Assembly (NCBI RefSeq): GCF_037023735.1
Contig: NZ_CP146069.1
Coordinates: 3,472,097 to 3,536,096 of the forward strand
Source: Roseovarius sp. S88
GTDB lineage: Bacteria; Pseudomonadota; Alphaproteobacteria; Rhodobacterales; Rhodobacteraceae
Length of the DNA: 64,000 nucleotides
Reading direction: 5' to 3'
Both the position numbers and the translations under genes were made by a program. The notes under the pieces are model-generated. The model was not told the DNA's origin. It did no database searches and was given only the letters and a program-made list of their open reading frames with translations. Shown piece by piece: positions 16,490 through 25,514 of this stretch (positions are counted from its first letter, which is position 1; the number at the start of each line of letters is the position of its first letter).

Positions 16490-16652
16490 ATGTCTTCAGC
16501 CTGGGCCAACAAGCGTATCGTGCCGAAGATTGTGGGAGTCTTTCGACAAGGCCGAAATCCGTACACCCAACCTCGCATCGCGTTTTGGAAGGTTCCAATT
16601 CCTCATTCGACACAAAAAGCACGGAAGAAACGCAATTCCAGTCTGTCCCTGC
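16490..16652. other. Ambiguous sequence between the small peptide ORF and the unknown minus-strand gene
   Basis: Short frames cross this stretch on the plus strand, one opening directly at the stop of the 52-residue ORF. None has a ribosome site of its own or a recognisable product. It could be the decayed remainder of a longer gene, since all three plus frames contain protein-like segments between stops. Confidence 0.3.
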
Positions 16653-17498
16653 CTATCCAGAAAACAAAATAGCCATTAGTCCAATGACGAACGAGAGAAA
16701 CAAGACGTACGCAACGATTATCGAGCTGCTTGATTTTTCCCTTTCAAACGGCGTTCTTCGCTCATGAATGAAATCAGAGCTGGTGTCTGCACTACTACTG
16801 CTGGTCACAGCAGCGCTCTGGTTCAACGCCCGGTTCTGGCTGCGCTGATGGCGAGTTGCTGATCTCCGGTATGCACCGCTATCTTCTCGAGTGTCTTGTT
16901 GAATCGCCGTTTCTTTGAGCACTTGAGCAGGTTTGATCTGATGATTGTCGGCACCTATCGGTTTTCTGCGAACGGAGGAAAAGACGTGCGGCTTCGATCC
17001 TGGCAACGCGCCCAGACAACTGGAGTCTGCAGGTGCCGTTTTCAACAACGCCTGAGCTTCCGAAGCCAGTTCTCGAAAGTCACTCGTAAGCTGTGCCTTT
17101 ACATTCAGCAAATACCGGGCTGCGCCAAATCTGAGCCGCAGAATTTCTTCTTCTTTTTTCACCTGCACAAGAAGGCTTGACATTGCGTAAAGTGCGAAAT
17201 CCTGCGGACTAAAGTCTTTGCGCGATGTTTTCATACGGCGATACGCTGCCTCAAAAAGTATGAGGAGCTGATTGTTCGGCGGAGAGACGATATCTTCACC
17301 GACATACATTGAGATAGCACGTAGTGCTTCCCCGAAACAGAACGCCCGTTTGCGCTCCTCCGTAATAAGCGCAATGGGTTCAAATTCCGCAGAAGATTTC
17401 TCCACAGCATTCAGCACTCGACCATGAACAGCCGATGATAGTTTTCGAGTTGTTTTGAACAAGGCCCCAACCCTAAGATTCGAGCGCCAGTCTAACAT
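16653..17498 (-). CDS. Hypothetical tail-anchored protein (281 aa)
   Basis: I do not recognise a family. The first 150 residues look folded and mostly helical, with a charged segment QVKKEEEILRLRFGAARYLL. Residues about 170-255 are Ser/Thr/Arg-rich and likely disordered. The C terminus is a single strongly hydrophobic segment (IIVAYVLFLSFVIGLMAIL) ending 3 residues before the stop, which suggests a C-terminal membrane anchor with the bulk in the cytoplasm. Composition is less GC-rich than neighbouring genes. It stands alone on the minus strand between a small ORF and an oxygenase gene. An origin by transfer is plausible. Confidence 0.55.
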   Translation of the reverse strand: MLDWRSNLRVGALFKTTRKLSSAVHGRVLNAVEKSSAEFEPIALITEERKRAFCFGEALRAISMYVGEDIVSPPNNQLLILFEAAYRRMKTSRKDFSPQDFALYAMSSLLVQVKKEEEILRLRFGAARYLLNVKAQLTSDFRELASEAQALLKTAPADSSCLGALPGSKPHVFSSVRRKPIGADNHQIKPAQVLKETAIQQDTREDSGAYRRSATRHQRSQNRALNQSAAVTSSSSADTSSDFIHERRTPFEREKSSSSIIVAYVLFLSFVIGLMAILFSG

Positions 17499-17709
17499 CC
17501 CGCGAGCAAGGTTAGGTAGGTCGAATAAGACTTCTATTTCACTTTTTTGATAGCTAAATAGATAGTCTGGATAGATGGCAGCTCCTTTCCTGGATGCACA
17601 AGGCTGACCATCTGTTCTTCACCACCATCCAATGCTTTGAAAACGCAAGACTTCGTTGCGCTTTTTGTGATATCTTGCCCTCTGACATGTCTTCCCACGC
17701 GACATCCGT

Positions 17710-18483
17710 TTAGGCCTTGCGACGTGCCAGTATGCTTTCAACACGTTTCCCATAAATTCTGATGTTGATCTCATCGTCAATTACGCGGTCTGGTTGTTCG
17801 TCGTAGGTTAGGATGGCGGAGATACGGGGACGATTGCCTTCGACTTGTGTTACTCCGTGCAGCGAATACCCGCCTCGAAAGAGCGTGAAGGTTCCCGCAC
17901 CGCGCGCGAATGTTTGCGCCTGCGACACGTCGCCGGCCAAGAGGTTATCGACGGCCATTCGGTTTTCGGTATCGTCAGTGCGCGAATTGGGAAGAAACGT
18001 GAACTCGCCGCCCACTTCGGCCGCTTGCAATAACAGTGTGACAGTGCACTCCGTGGTGTCATAGTGCCAAGCATGCCGACTCCCAGGGTGCAGGGCGACA
18101 ATGTTCAGCGCCTGAAATTCATCAGCACAACGATAGAGCTGATCCTTCATCTGAACCCTGCGCACAAATTCGGTCAGGATATCAGAGCGGTAAAGTTGCT
18201 TAAGCTTGGTATCCGCCGGAATTTGGTCATCGGCCAATTGCACAGCGATATGGGTTACTTCTTTCCTGCGTATATCATCCTCAGGCAGCGATGGGTCGAT
18301 TGCGCCTTGATAGATGTTGCGTTTGACATGTAGCACATCAGCCGACGGCAAGAGCTCATTCGCCTCGGAGTTAAGCAAGACCAGCGCATCATCGTGGATG
18401 AACCCGCTAAGGTTGCACCAGCCATTTGCCTTCATGTTCCGCTGACAATCCGCCAGAAATTTTGCACCGGGTCCACGTTCCAA
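17710..18483 (-). CDS. Fe(II)/2-oxoglutarate-dependent oxygenase, 5' end uncertain
   Basis: The visible frame from a TTG at 18483 gives 257 residues. The iron triad is recognisable: His and Asp in HAWHYDTTE and a distal His in YSLHGVTQV, followed by a 2-oxoglutarate-binding Arg in NRPRIS. Because Asp is retained (HxD), a hydroxylase is more likely than a halogenase. The same frame continues upstream to a stop at 18556-18558 with protein-like sequence (EIRQDIALDLVNLDRYPIED) but no ATG. An ATG lies one frame away at 18548-18550, and removing the single base 18547 would join it in frame. So the start is either non-ATG or frameshifted. The substrate is unknown. Confidence 0.65.
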   Translation of the reverse strand: MERGPGAKFLADCQRNMKANGWCNLSGFIHDDALVLLNSEANELLPSADVLHVKRNIYQGAIDPSLPEDDIRRKEVTHIAVQLADDQIPADTKLKQLYRSDILTEFVRRVQMKDQLYRCADEFQALNIVALHPGSRHAWHYDTTECTVTLLLQAAEVGGEFTFLPNSRTDDTENRMAVDNLLAGDVSQAQTFARGAGTFTLFRGGYSLHGVTQVEGNRPRISAILTYDEQPDRVIDDEINIRIYGKRVESILARRKA

Positions 18484-18780
18484 ATCCTCGATCGGGTAAC
18501 GATCGAGGTTGACTAAGTCCAGTGCGATATCTTGGCGGATCTCGTTGCATACCTTTCATCTTTAGCGCCACCACCTCCCCAACGGCAACAACGGCGTAGT
18601 CCGACAACAGAATGCGGTGAGCTTCAAGGGCATTTCTTGCCGTTAACAGCTAAACCGCAGTCATACGACTGCCCAAAACAACCTGGCGCGAACAAAGTAT
18701 TGGACTTCAGCTAACGCTTTTCCGTCCATACACCGTTGTCCCATGCGCACGAACGCCAAGCGTATCGATCTTTAAGGGGA

Positions 18781-18856
<76 letters not shown>

Positions 18857-18967
18857 TTTCTTGACGCTGAACCAACGGCTAAGCGTGCGACGCTATCTAA
18901 GGAAAGCACCGCACAGGATCAAGGGTAAATTCCTGCGCGGCATGCCTCTTTCGCCAACAGCGATCAG

Positions 18968-19297
18968 TTAACTGTCGTCGTCGTCCTGTGCGACATCGGC
19001 AATCTCATCGAGCGAGACATTATCCTCTTCATCATCATCGTCCAGAACGTCGTCTCCAAGATCAACGTCCACATCGACATCCTCATCATCATCGAGAATT
19101 TCGTCATCGACTTTTGCGGTCTTCAGTTTCTTGGTTTCGGCGTCTTCTGCATCCGCCGCGATAGACCGGCTTTTGCCAGCATGCATCTCGACAACCTCGC
19201 CCGTGTAGGGACTGACGATTGGGTCCTTGTTCAGGTCGTAAAAGCGTTTACCGGTCGTTGGGCAAAGACGCTTCACGCCCCATTCTTCCTTGGGCAT
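18968..19297 (-). CDS. FYDLN acid family protein (TIGR02300-type)
   Basis: The start at 19297 gives MPKEEWGVKR, the usual beginning of this alphaproteobacterial family, with GGGG upstream; a longer frame reaching 19351 lacks support. A small zinc-ribbon-like N-terminal part contains CPTTGKRFYDLNKDP and SPYTGEVV. The C-terminal half (about residues 62-109) is almost entirely Asp/Glu. The function of the family is not known to me. The acidic tail is low-complexity and not a tandem DNA repeat. It is encoded alone, next to tRNA-Ala. Confidence 0.9.
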   Translation of the reverse strand: MPKEEWGVKRLCPTTGKRFYDLNKDPIVSPYTGEVVEMHAGKSRSIAADAEDAETKKLKTAKVDDEILDDDEDVDVDVDLGDDVLDDDDEEDNVSLDEIADVAQDDDDS

Positions 19298-19412
19298 GGT
19301 AATCCCCTTTGGCATCTCTTTGTCTTGCAGACGATCCGCGTGCCCTGCCATAAGACGAAAGAGGTGTCAAAGGCTTTGACGCGAACAGTATGGTCATAAT
19401 CTGCGAGGTCAT

Positions 19413-20117
19413 ATGGGCCAACACGTCCTGCCGGGCAACCCCCCTATTGCAATAACCCTGCGCCGGTCCAGTCGGGCGCGCCGAATTTCGCTTCGTGTCT
19501 CAGGGGTGGACGGGCGTGTGACGCTGACTTTACCCAACAACGTAACGCAAAAAGAAGGCCTCGCATTTGCTGAAGACAAATCTGGCTGGCTGCGGAAACA
19601 ACTCGATCGTCACCCTGAACTTGAATGCGTTAAGTTGGGAACAGAGCTGCCCGTCGAGGGGCGTCGTCTGCGCATTGCGCAAGGCAGCGGCAAATGCGTC
19701 ACCTGCGACACAGGGATGATCTACGTCCCCGGCCCAACGCATACGATTGCTGCACGCCTACAAGGGTGGCTCAAAGTACAGGCCCGCGAAAAGCTGGTCC
19801 AAGCCTCCGATCACTACGCGGCAATACTTGGCAGAACCTACTCGAAGGTCGCGTTGCGCGATACGAGGTCCAGATGGGGGTCTTGCACGCATCAGGGCGG
19901 GTTGATGTACTCGTGGCGCTTGATCCTCGCGCCGCCTGAAGTGTTGGATTATGTCGCAGCCCATGAAGTGGCGCATCTGGTCGAAATGAATCACTCATCT
20001 CGATTCTGGTCGACCGTCGAAAACATATGCCCTGGCTTCGAACAACCGAGGCGTTGGCTGCGAGACCAAGGAACAACATTGCACCGATACAGATTTGAAT
20101 CTCAACCACAGGATTGA
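19413..20117 (+). CDS. YgjP-like metallopeptidase domain protein
   Basis: The 234-residue protein carries the zinc-binding HEVAHLVEMNH motif near residue 190, followed by SSRFW, which matches the M48-related YgjP/DUF45 family. An upstream segment with VALRDTRSRWGSCT is also characteristic. Members are predicted cytosolic metalloproteases with poorly known targets. No signal peptide is present. It is divergent from the FYDLN-acid gene and followed 24 bp later by a GntR regulator on the same strand. Confidence 0.88.
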   Translation: MGQHVLPGNPPIAITLRRSSRARRISLRVSGVDGRVTLTLPNNVTQKEGLAFAEDKSGWLRKQLDRHPELECVKLGTELPVEGRRLRIAQGSGKCVTCDTGMIYVPGPTHTIAARLQGWLKVQAREKLVQASDHYAAILGRTYSKVALRDTRSRWGSCTHQGGLMYSWRLILAPPEVLDYVAAHEVAHLVEMNHSSRFWSTVENICPGFEQPRRWLRDQGTTLHRYRFESQPQD

Positions 20118-20141
20118 CCACATCGCCATTTGTGATCACAA

Positions 20142-20819
20142 ATGGCCATGGTATCTTCTCAACGCCCAGAAGTTTTCGCACCGCCTGGCACCGCGCAGTC
20201 AGGTTCCGCTCATGACCGCGTCTACCGCGGCCTGCGTGCACGCATCATGCATGGTGAACTCAGGCCAGCCCAACCTTTGACGTTGCGTGGTATCGGCGCG
20301 GAATATAGTGTCTCCATGACCCCTGCCCGCGAGGCAGTCAGACGCCTTTCTGCCGAGGGCGCGTTGAGTGTTTCAAGCTCCGGCAGGGTCACGGCCCCCG
20401 ATCTGGCCAACGAACGTATCGAAGAACTGGCCGCCCTACGTGCACTGATCGAAGTCGAACTGGCCAGCCGCGCTCTACCACGCGCCCATATCGCCCTTAT
20501 TGATCGTCTCAACAGCATCAACGCCCGCGTGGCTGACATGATCTCGCAGCAGGACGCTGTTGGCTATATCCGTGCCAATCTGGAGTTCCACAGAACGCTT
20601 TACTTGCGTGCGCAGGCACCTGCGATGCTTGCCATGGCGGAAACCGTCTGGCTGCAACTTGGTCCCACGATGCGCGCGCTGTATGGGCGTTTGCGACACA
20701 AAGAACCCCCGCGCTACCATCGTCTTATGATTGCGGCACTCAAGGCAGGGGACGAACCGGGACTGCGCCTCGCTGTACGCTCGGACGTCACGCAAGGGTT
20801 GAAGATGTTGCTGGGATAA
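20142..20819 (+). CDS. GntR-family (FadR/FCD type) transcriptional regulator
   Basis: The 225-residue protein has an N-terminal winged helix-turn-helix (LTLRGIGAEYSVSMTPAREA, then VRRLSAEG) and a C-terminal all-helical FCD ligand domain (RALIEVELASRAL, FHRTLYLRAQ, HRLMIAAL). The ligand is unknown; FCD regulators generally sense organic acids. The first 20 residues are low-complexity, and a later start at 20148 is possible. There is no obvious target operon beside it, since the next gene encodes a small lipoprotein. Confidence 0.88.
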   Translation: MAMVSSQRPEVFAPPGTAQSGSAHDRVYRGLRARIMHGELRPAQPLTLRGIGAEYSVSMTPAREAVRRLSAEGALSVSSSGRVTAPDLANERIEELAALRALIEVELASRALPRAHIALIDRLNSINARVADMISQQDAVGYIRANLEFHRTLYLRAQAPAMLAMAETVWLQLGPTMRALYGRLRHKEPPRYHRLMIAALKAGDEPGLRLAVRSDVTQGLKMLLG

Positions 20820-20948
20820 GTTTGCCGCGCCAAAAATAACCTTTTTGCAACAGTTTCAAAGACATCCGTAGTTTCTTGCTTGTCGGAAATTGCCCCCTAA
20901 GAGTGAGTGGTTATTATTGAGTTCTACATTAAGTAGAAAGATGCAAAA

Positions 20949-21446
20949 ATGATCAAGAAATTCGCGGCTTTTGGACTTGGCTTGGCGGTTTTGTCCGGGT
21001 GCTCGGCACCCCAGACTTCGGCAATCACGTCCCCACCGGTCAACCCAGTTTACAATAGCGCTGGTAAGGCCCTGACGCCGAATAAGTTGATCAAAAACGA
21101 GATACGCACATTCGAAAACGGCTCGGGCGGTCGCACCGAACTCGTCGGCGTGCCCTGCAAAATTTCGACTTCATTATACACCATAGACGTTGTGACGCCT
21201 GCTTTTGCGAACGTGCCGAGTTTTGCCGACAAGACACCCGACGCCACGTTCACCTGTGTATATAACGATGAAACCAAATCCAGAGTTCAAAAACCAATCA
21301 ACCTTACAGAGCTGGAAAAGACAAAGGGATCAGAGTTCTTTGGCGTCATTGGCGTTGTGGTCGCAGCAGCAGTTGCAGACGCGGCTACCAAAGACGAGGA
21401 CAGCGTTTTCACGTACTCGCTTTTCGTTATGAATTTTAGAGACTGA
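20949..21446 (+). CDS. Hypothetical lipoprotein (165 aa)
   Basis: A short lipoprotein signal (FGLGLAVLSGC, cysteine at residue 19) indicates lipidation and anchoring in the periplasm or outer membrane. The mature part is unremarkable, with a possible hydrophobic patch near residue 130 (FGVIGVVVAAAVADA). No family is recognised. It is monocistronic, preceded by 129 bp that include AT-rich promoter-like sequence, and convergent with accA. Confidence 0.75.
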   Translation: MIKKFAAFGLGLAVLSGCSAPQTSAITSPPVNPVYNSAGKALTPNKLIKNEIRTFENGSGGRTELVGVPCKISTSLYTIDVVTPAFANVPSFADKTPDATFTCVYNDETKSRVQKPINLTELEKTKGSEFFGVIGVVVAAAVADAATKDEDSVFTYSLFVMNFRD

Positions 21447-21474
21447 TCAGTGCGGAAGGGAGGTCACTTTCTTC

Positions 21475-22437
21475 TCACGCCGCCAAACCTTGCGACCCCA
21501 TCGAAAGAAACTTTTTGCGGCGGTCTTCAACCAGTGCCGCGGGGCTCTTGTCAGAAAGCTGTTTGAGCATTTGCTCAATCGCTCGCCCTACGGACTCGAT
21601 TGCTGCCCGCGGGTCACGGTGCGCCCCACCCAACGGCTCATTGATCACCTTGTCTGCCACACCGAGCTTGGTCAGATCCTGCGCTGTCAATCGCAGCGCT
21701 TCGGCCGCCTCGCGCATTTTCTCGGCGTCTTTCCACAGTATGGACGCACAGCCCTCTGGGCTGATCACCGAATAAATCGAATGCTCCAGCATCGCCACGC
21801 GGTTTGCGCTGGCAAACGCCACGGCGCCGCCCGAACCTCCTTCGCCTATAATCACGCTGATAAGCGGTACACCAATGCGCAAACACATTTCGGTGGACCG
21901 GGCGATCGCTTCACTTTGACCCCGCTCCTCTGCACCCTTTCCGGGATATGCACCGGGCGTATCGACCAGCGTGATAACCGGCAACCCAAAGCGATCCGCT
22001 AAATCCATCAATCGGATCGCCTTGCGGTACCCTTCGGGTCGCGCCATGCCAAAATTGCGTTCAATTCGGCTTTTGGTATCCGTGCCCTTTTCGTGACCGA
22101 TGACCACCACTGGCGTGTCGTTGAAACGCGCCAATCCACCCATAACAGCCTGATCATCCGCAAAATTACGGTCCCCAGCCAACGGTGTATATTCTGAAAA
22201 GAGCGCTTTGATATAGTCCTGGCAATGCGGTCGATCCGGATGACGCGCGACCTGGCATTTTCGCCACGGTGTCAGAGACTTGTACAGATCCACGAGCAAG
22301 TCGGATGCTTTACGATCCAGGGCTGCAGCCTCAGCCTCGACATCCATTTCTTCGTTTGTACGCGCCATCGCGCGGAGTTCTTCCGCCTTGCCTTCGATCT
22401 CCGCCAAAGGCTTTTCGAAGTCGAGATAGTTCGTCAT
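21475..22437 (-). CDS. accA: Acetyl-CoA carboxylase carboxyltransferase subunit alpha
   Basis: The start at 22437 ([17 protein letters not shown]) has AGGGA at correct spacing and gives 320 residues, the normal AccA length; a frame extending to 22545 is not supported. Motifs of the carboxyltransferase alpha subunit are clear: [44 protein letters not shown] and the [10 protein letters not shown] segment. The enzyme transfers CO2 from carboxybiotin to acetyl-CoA, committing it to fatty acid synthesis, together with AccD, which is not in the window. It is separated by 61 bp from the upstream racemase-like gene on the same strand. Confidence 0.97.
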   Translation of the reverse strand: MTNYLDFEKPLAEIEGKAEELRAMARTNEEMDVEAEAAALDRKASDLLVDLYKSLTPWRKCQVARHPDRPHCQDYIKALFSEYTPLAGDRNFADDQAVMGGLARFNDTPVVVIGHEKGTDTKSRIERNFGMARPEGYRKAIRLMDLADRFGLPVITLVDTPGAYPGKGAEERGQSEAIARSTEMCLRIGVPLISVIIGEGGSGGAVAFASANRVAMLEHSIYSVISPEGCASILWKDAEKMREAAEALRLTAQDLTKLGVADKVINEPLGGAHRDPRAAIESVGRAIEQMLKQLSDKSPAALVEDRRKKFLSMGSQGLAA

Positions 22438-22498
22438 GGCCATTCCCTGCACCGATATCCGCTTTGGCAGGATGGATATATTGAATGCTGGGGTCCTT

Positions 22499-23131
22499 TC
22501 AACTGACTTTCGCCGCACCCAAAGCGAGAAGCGTTTCCAGAGCAAGCTTTGGCGAACTGAGCACCGGTGGCTTTACATGGGTCAGTTTTTCCGCTGCACC
22601 CGCCATCGAAACCTGTGCAAGAACCACGACTGTGATCTCATGGATCTCCAACAGGACCTCCTCGACGGATTTGGCAATCTCAAGCGCGAATTGGTTCACC
22701 TCGCCCGCTTCAAAGATCGGCCAGAGATGTGACAACGAGAGATATTCAATATCCTGCTCGGTTCCAGCCTCCTCAATCGCCCGCTGCAAAAGCAAGCGAC
22801 TGGGCTCCACCGTGCTGTCGAGACAATAGACCAATAGCGCCCTTCCCCCGAGTTGCGCTGCAGCTTGCATCATAGGCAAATCAATGCGCAGCGCGCCCGC
22901 TGCTTCGGCCATCGGTCCAATCGTCGAACAGGTGCAAAGAACAGGTCCTTCAATTTGCCGCAAATGACTGTCGATTTCGGTCCAAAGATCACCGCCTTTG
23001 CCGTCGCGTGCGCGGTCCAGCCAATGTTCGTGGACATGGTGAACAATTTCGACCCCAGGCGCGATTGAATCCCGCAGACGGTCAAATGCTTCGCAATGAA
23101 CCCGGGCTGTATGGAGGAGATGCACACTCAT
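22499..23131 (-). CDS. Aspartate/glutamate racemase-like protein
   Basis: The 210-residue protein has the pattern of Asp/Glu/hydantoin racemase-like folds, with one candidate catalytic cysteine in [11 protein letters not shown] (about residues 85-95). The second cysteine of true two-base racemases is not found: the matching C-terminal motif reads [11 protein letters not shown]. It may therefore have a different reaction or be a non-racemising relative. It is encoded directly upstream of accA on the same strand. No signal peptide is seen. Confidence 0.6.
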   Translation of the reverse strand: MSVHLLHTARVHCEAFDRLRDSIAPGVEIVHHVHEHWLDRARDGKGGDLWTEIDSHLRQIEGPVLCTCSTIGPMAEAAGALRIDLPMMQAAAQLGGRALLVYCLDSTVEPSRLLLQRAIEEAGTEQDIEYLSLSHLWPIFEAGEVNQFALEIAKSVEEVLLEIHEITVVVLAQVSMAGAAEKLTHVKPPVLSSPKLALETLLALGAAKVS

Positions 23132-23332
23132 AACGCTCCACTACCATGAGGGCCAATGTCGGGCCATAGCATCCGTGAGACGACGGAATGACATCCTAAT
23201 TCCACCATTTTCCCACTAAATTGCGCTCCAAGCCTCCGCTTTCCCCCCAGATATGCCTTGGGGATTGAACTTTGATTGCCTATTATAACTCCAGACCCGG
23301 GTAAACGGGCGCAACCAATGAGGCTTCAGGAC

Positions 23333-23998
23333 ATGAGCATTATTCGCAAAACCCCTTTGATTCTCGCGAGCGTTTCGCTCGGTTTGATTGCAGCGTGCAC
23401 AAGCCCTGCACATCTTAATGAAAACGATCCCAACAAGAACGCCAAGTCCGGCGCGCTTCTGGGCGGTATTCTCGGCGCTGGTGTTGGCGCGCTCGTCAGC
23501 GACGACAAAGGCAAAGGCGCTGTGATCGGCGGCGTTGTCGGAGCGGCCGGTGGCGTAGTTGCAGGGAGTCTTCTTGACGAACAAGAGTCCAAGCTGCGCC
23601 AGAGCCTCGGCAATGACGATGTCACAATCACCAACACAGGTGATCGGCTGATCGTATCACTGCCACAGGATATTCTCTTTGATGTGGATAGCTCGACTGT
23701 CTATCCCGCCCTGCGCAATGACCTGCTGAAAGTTGCTGCAAACCTGCAAGAGTATCCGGACAGTTCTGTGCAAATTGTCGGTCATACAGACAACAGCGGT
23801 GGCGCCGCCTATAACCAGGCGCTTTCGGAACGGCGGGCGAACTCGGTTGCCGATGTTATCATGGATGGCGGCGTCGACTTCAATCGCATTCAAACCATCG
23901 GTCGTGGCGAGGATCAGCCCATCGCGTCCAACCTGACCGAAGAAGGCAAAGCACAAAACCGCCGCGTTGAGATCGTGATCTTGCCGAACGCGGCATAG
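23333..23998 (+). CDS. OmpA-family lipoprotein
   Basis: From the ATG at 23333 the protein (221 residues) has a lipoprotein signal (SLGLIAAC) and a glycine-zipper region (about residues 37-90: GALLGGILGAGVGALV, GGVVGAAGGVVAGSLL). The C-terminal OmpA peptidoglycan-binding domain has FDVDSSTVYPALRNDL, VGHTDNSGG and RRVEIVI. Such proteins anchor the outer membrane to peptidoglycan. An ATG at 23318 would add five residues and cannot be excluded. A clear terminator follows. Confidence 0.92.
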   Translation: MSIIRKTPLILASVSLGLIAACTSPAHLNENDPNKNAKSGALLGGILGAGVGALVSDDKGKGAVIGGVVGAAGGVVAGSLLDEQESKLRQSLGNDDVTITNTGDRLIVSLPQDILFDVDSSTVYPALRNDLLKVAANLQEYPDSSVQIVGHTDNSGGAAYNQALSERRANSVADVIMDGGVDFNRIQTIGRGEDQPIASNLTEEGKAQNRRVEIVILPNAA

Positions 23999-24021
23999 GT
24001 CATCCCATCCAAGGTGAACAA

Positions 24022-24053
24022 AACCGGGCGCGAAATACGCCCGGTTCTTCTTT
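24022..24053 (+). terminator. Rho-independent terminator after the OmpA-family gene
   Basis: A 9-bp GC-rich stem (24022-24030 with 24038-24046) and 7-nt loop precede a T-rich tract, 24 bp after the stop codon. Confidence 0.85.
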
Positions 24054-24106
24054 ACGATAGACCTTTACAAGCATCGCAGTAATCTGGTCCTCCAACTGGG
24101 AGGCGC

Positions 24107-24916
24107 ATGATGCCACATCCACTGATCAGCCACTCGCATGTCCATGCCTATCAGCGTGATGGCGTTGTCATGATCCCCGGACTCTTTGCAGACTGGGTCG
24201 ACACATTGCGAGATGGTATTGAACGCAATATGCACAACCCGGGACCATACGCCTCGGAAAACCTCAAAGAGGGCGAAGGCGGCAGGTTCTTTGATGACTA
24301 TTGCAACTGGCAAGATGTGCCAGAATTCGCGGACGTGATCACCAATTCACCAGCGGCTGAGGTTGCGGCAGACCTCATGAAATCTCAGTCAGTGCAGATG
24401 TTCCACGACCACGTTCTGGTTAAGGAACCCGGCACATCCAAACCGACGCCGTGGCACCAAGACGGTCCCTACTATTTTGTGGATGGGACTCAAAACATTA
24501 GCTTCTGGTGCCCGGTTGATCCAGTCGAGGACGCGAGTCTGCGTTGCGTGAAAGGGTCCCATCTTTGGGAAAAGCCTGTCCTACCAACGCGGTGGCTCAG
24601 CGAAGACAACTTCTATCCAAACCCGGATGAATTCATACCTGTGCCTGATCCGGATGCAGAAGACATGGACGTTGCAGAATGGCCTATGCAACCGGGCGAC
24701 GCGGTGGCTTTCAACTTTGGCATTTTGCACGGTGCACGGGGCAATGAAACAACCCGGCGCAGGCGTGCGTTTTCTCTGCGACTTGTAGGCGATGATGCGC
24801 GATATGTAGAGAGGCAGGGGCGCACCTCTCCCCCATTTCCCGGACATAATATGTCACCGGGCGACTGGTTGCGTGAAGACTGGTTCCCCAAGATTTGGCC
24901 CCGCCCGTCGTCATAG
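24107..24916 (+). CDS. Phytanoyl-CoA dioxygenase (PhyH) family protein
   Basis: The 269-residue protein has the PhyH iron-binding motif in TPWHQDGPYYF (His and Asp), and a distal His in NFGILHGARGNE. These enzymes hydroxylate small substrates using Fe(II) and 2-oxoglutarate. Substrate is not predictable. It is followed 12 bp later by a small membrane protein gene, likely co-transcribed. A second PhyH-family gene is present at 40513, only distantly similar. Confidence 0.88.
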   Translation: MMPHPLISHSHVHAYQRDGVVMIPGLFADWVDTLRDGIERNMHNPGPYASENLKEGEGGRFFDDYCNWQDVPEFADVITNSPAAEVAADLMKSQSVQMFHDHVLVKEPGTSKPTPWHQDGPYYFVDGTQNISFWCPVDPVEDASLRCVKGSHLWEKPVLPTRWLSEDNFYPNPDEFIPVPDPDAEDMDVAEWPMQPGDAVAFNFGILHGARGNETTRRRRAFSLRLVGDDARYVERQGRTSPPFPGHNMSPGDWLREDWFPKIWPRPSS

Positions 24917-24928
24917 CGGAGAACTGAT

Positions 24929-25402
24929 ATGGATGATGATTTACGTCTCTCGTCCAACGATTGGACAGACGGTGTTGCTCTTCTGGTCCTGCGCCTCGGC
25001 TTGGCGTGGTTTATGTTTCTGTGGGCGGCGCACAAGATCATAACACCCGGCCAGTACCAGCAGCTGGCACGGCATTTTGACAAGGTCGATCTTAGCCTAT
25101 GGCAGGTCTATCTCGCGGGTGGCTTGCAGATTGCGCTTTGTCTCTGCGTGGCTGTGGGTATTTTTCGCTATGCGTCTTATTCGGCCTTACTCATAATGCA
25201 TTTCTTCACGGTCCTGCGCCGATGGGAGAGATTTATTGATCCCTTCGCACTGAATGACCGCGGCTTTCCAATCAATCGAAACCCGGTGATCGATCTCGCA
25301 GTATTGGGCGCTTTTATTGCGCTCGTATTGTTGATCCGCCGCGATCACCTCAGCCTTGGGGGATGGCTCAACCGTCATCATCGCAAGGCTTGGTGGCATT
25401 GA
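24929..25402 (+). CDS. Small integral membrane protein (DoxX-like)
   Basis: The 157-residue protein has about four hydrophobic helices (around residues 17-35, 57-75, 82-95, 122-140) and resembles DoxX-type membrane proteins in its N-terminal LVLRLGLAWFMFLWAAHKI. It lies in an operon with the PhyH-family oxygenase. The function is not known; DoxX proteins are sometimes linked to electron transfer or redox stress. A long inverted repeat overlaps its stop codon. Confidence 0.65.
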   Translation: MDDDLRLSSNDWTDGVALLVLRLGLAWFMFLWAAHKIITPGQYQQLARHFDKVDLSLWQVYLAGGLQIALCLCVAVGIFRYASYSALLIMHFFTVLRRWERFIDPFALNDRGFPINRNPVIDLAVLGAFIALVLLIRRDHLSLGGWLNRHHRKAWWH

Positions 25403-25447
25403 AGCGTTTCGCGGTGAACCTGAATCACAGATGTTCGCGAAACGCTT
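25402..25447. repeat. 12-bp inverted repeat at the end of the DoxX-like gene
   Basis: Positions 25402-25413 are the exact reverse complement of 25436-25447, separated by 22 bp. It could fold into a long-looped hairpin after the DoxX-like stop and may protect or terminate that transcript together with the hairpin that follows. Confidence 0.6.
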
Positions 25448-25466
25448 TACATGGGTAAAGAAAAAC

Positions 25467-25489
25467 CACCTGGGATAATTTCCCAGGTG
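25467..25489. terminator. Bidirectional terminator between convergent genes
   Basis: A perfect 9-bp stem (25467-25475 with 25481-25489) is flanked by A5 on the left and CTCTTT on the right. It can end transcription of tpa on the minus strand and of the PhyH/DoxX-like unit on the plus strand. Confidence 0.85.
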
Positions 25490-25514
25490 ACTCTTTCGGC
25501 TAATGTTTTAGATC

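Noticed and set aside
16490..16672. 60-codon plus-strand frame directly after the 52-residue peptide ORF
   Set aside because: No ribosome site, no conserved features and a random-looking basic composition.
18968..19120. Possible tandem repeat or acidic repeat array
   Set aside because: It is the Asp/Glu-rich tail of the FYDLN-acid protein and has no regular DNA period.
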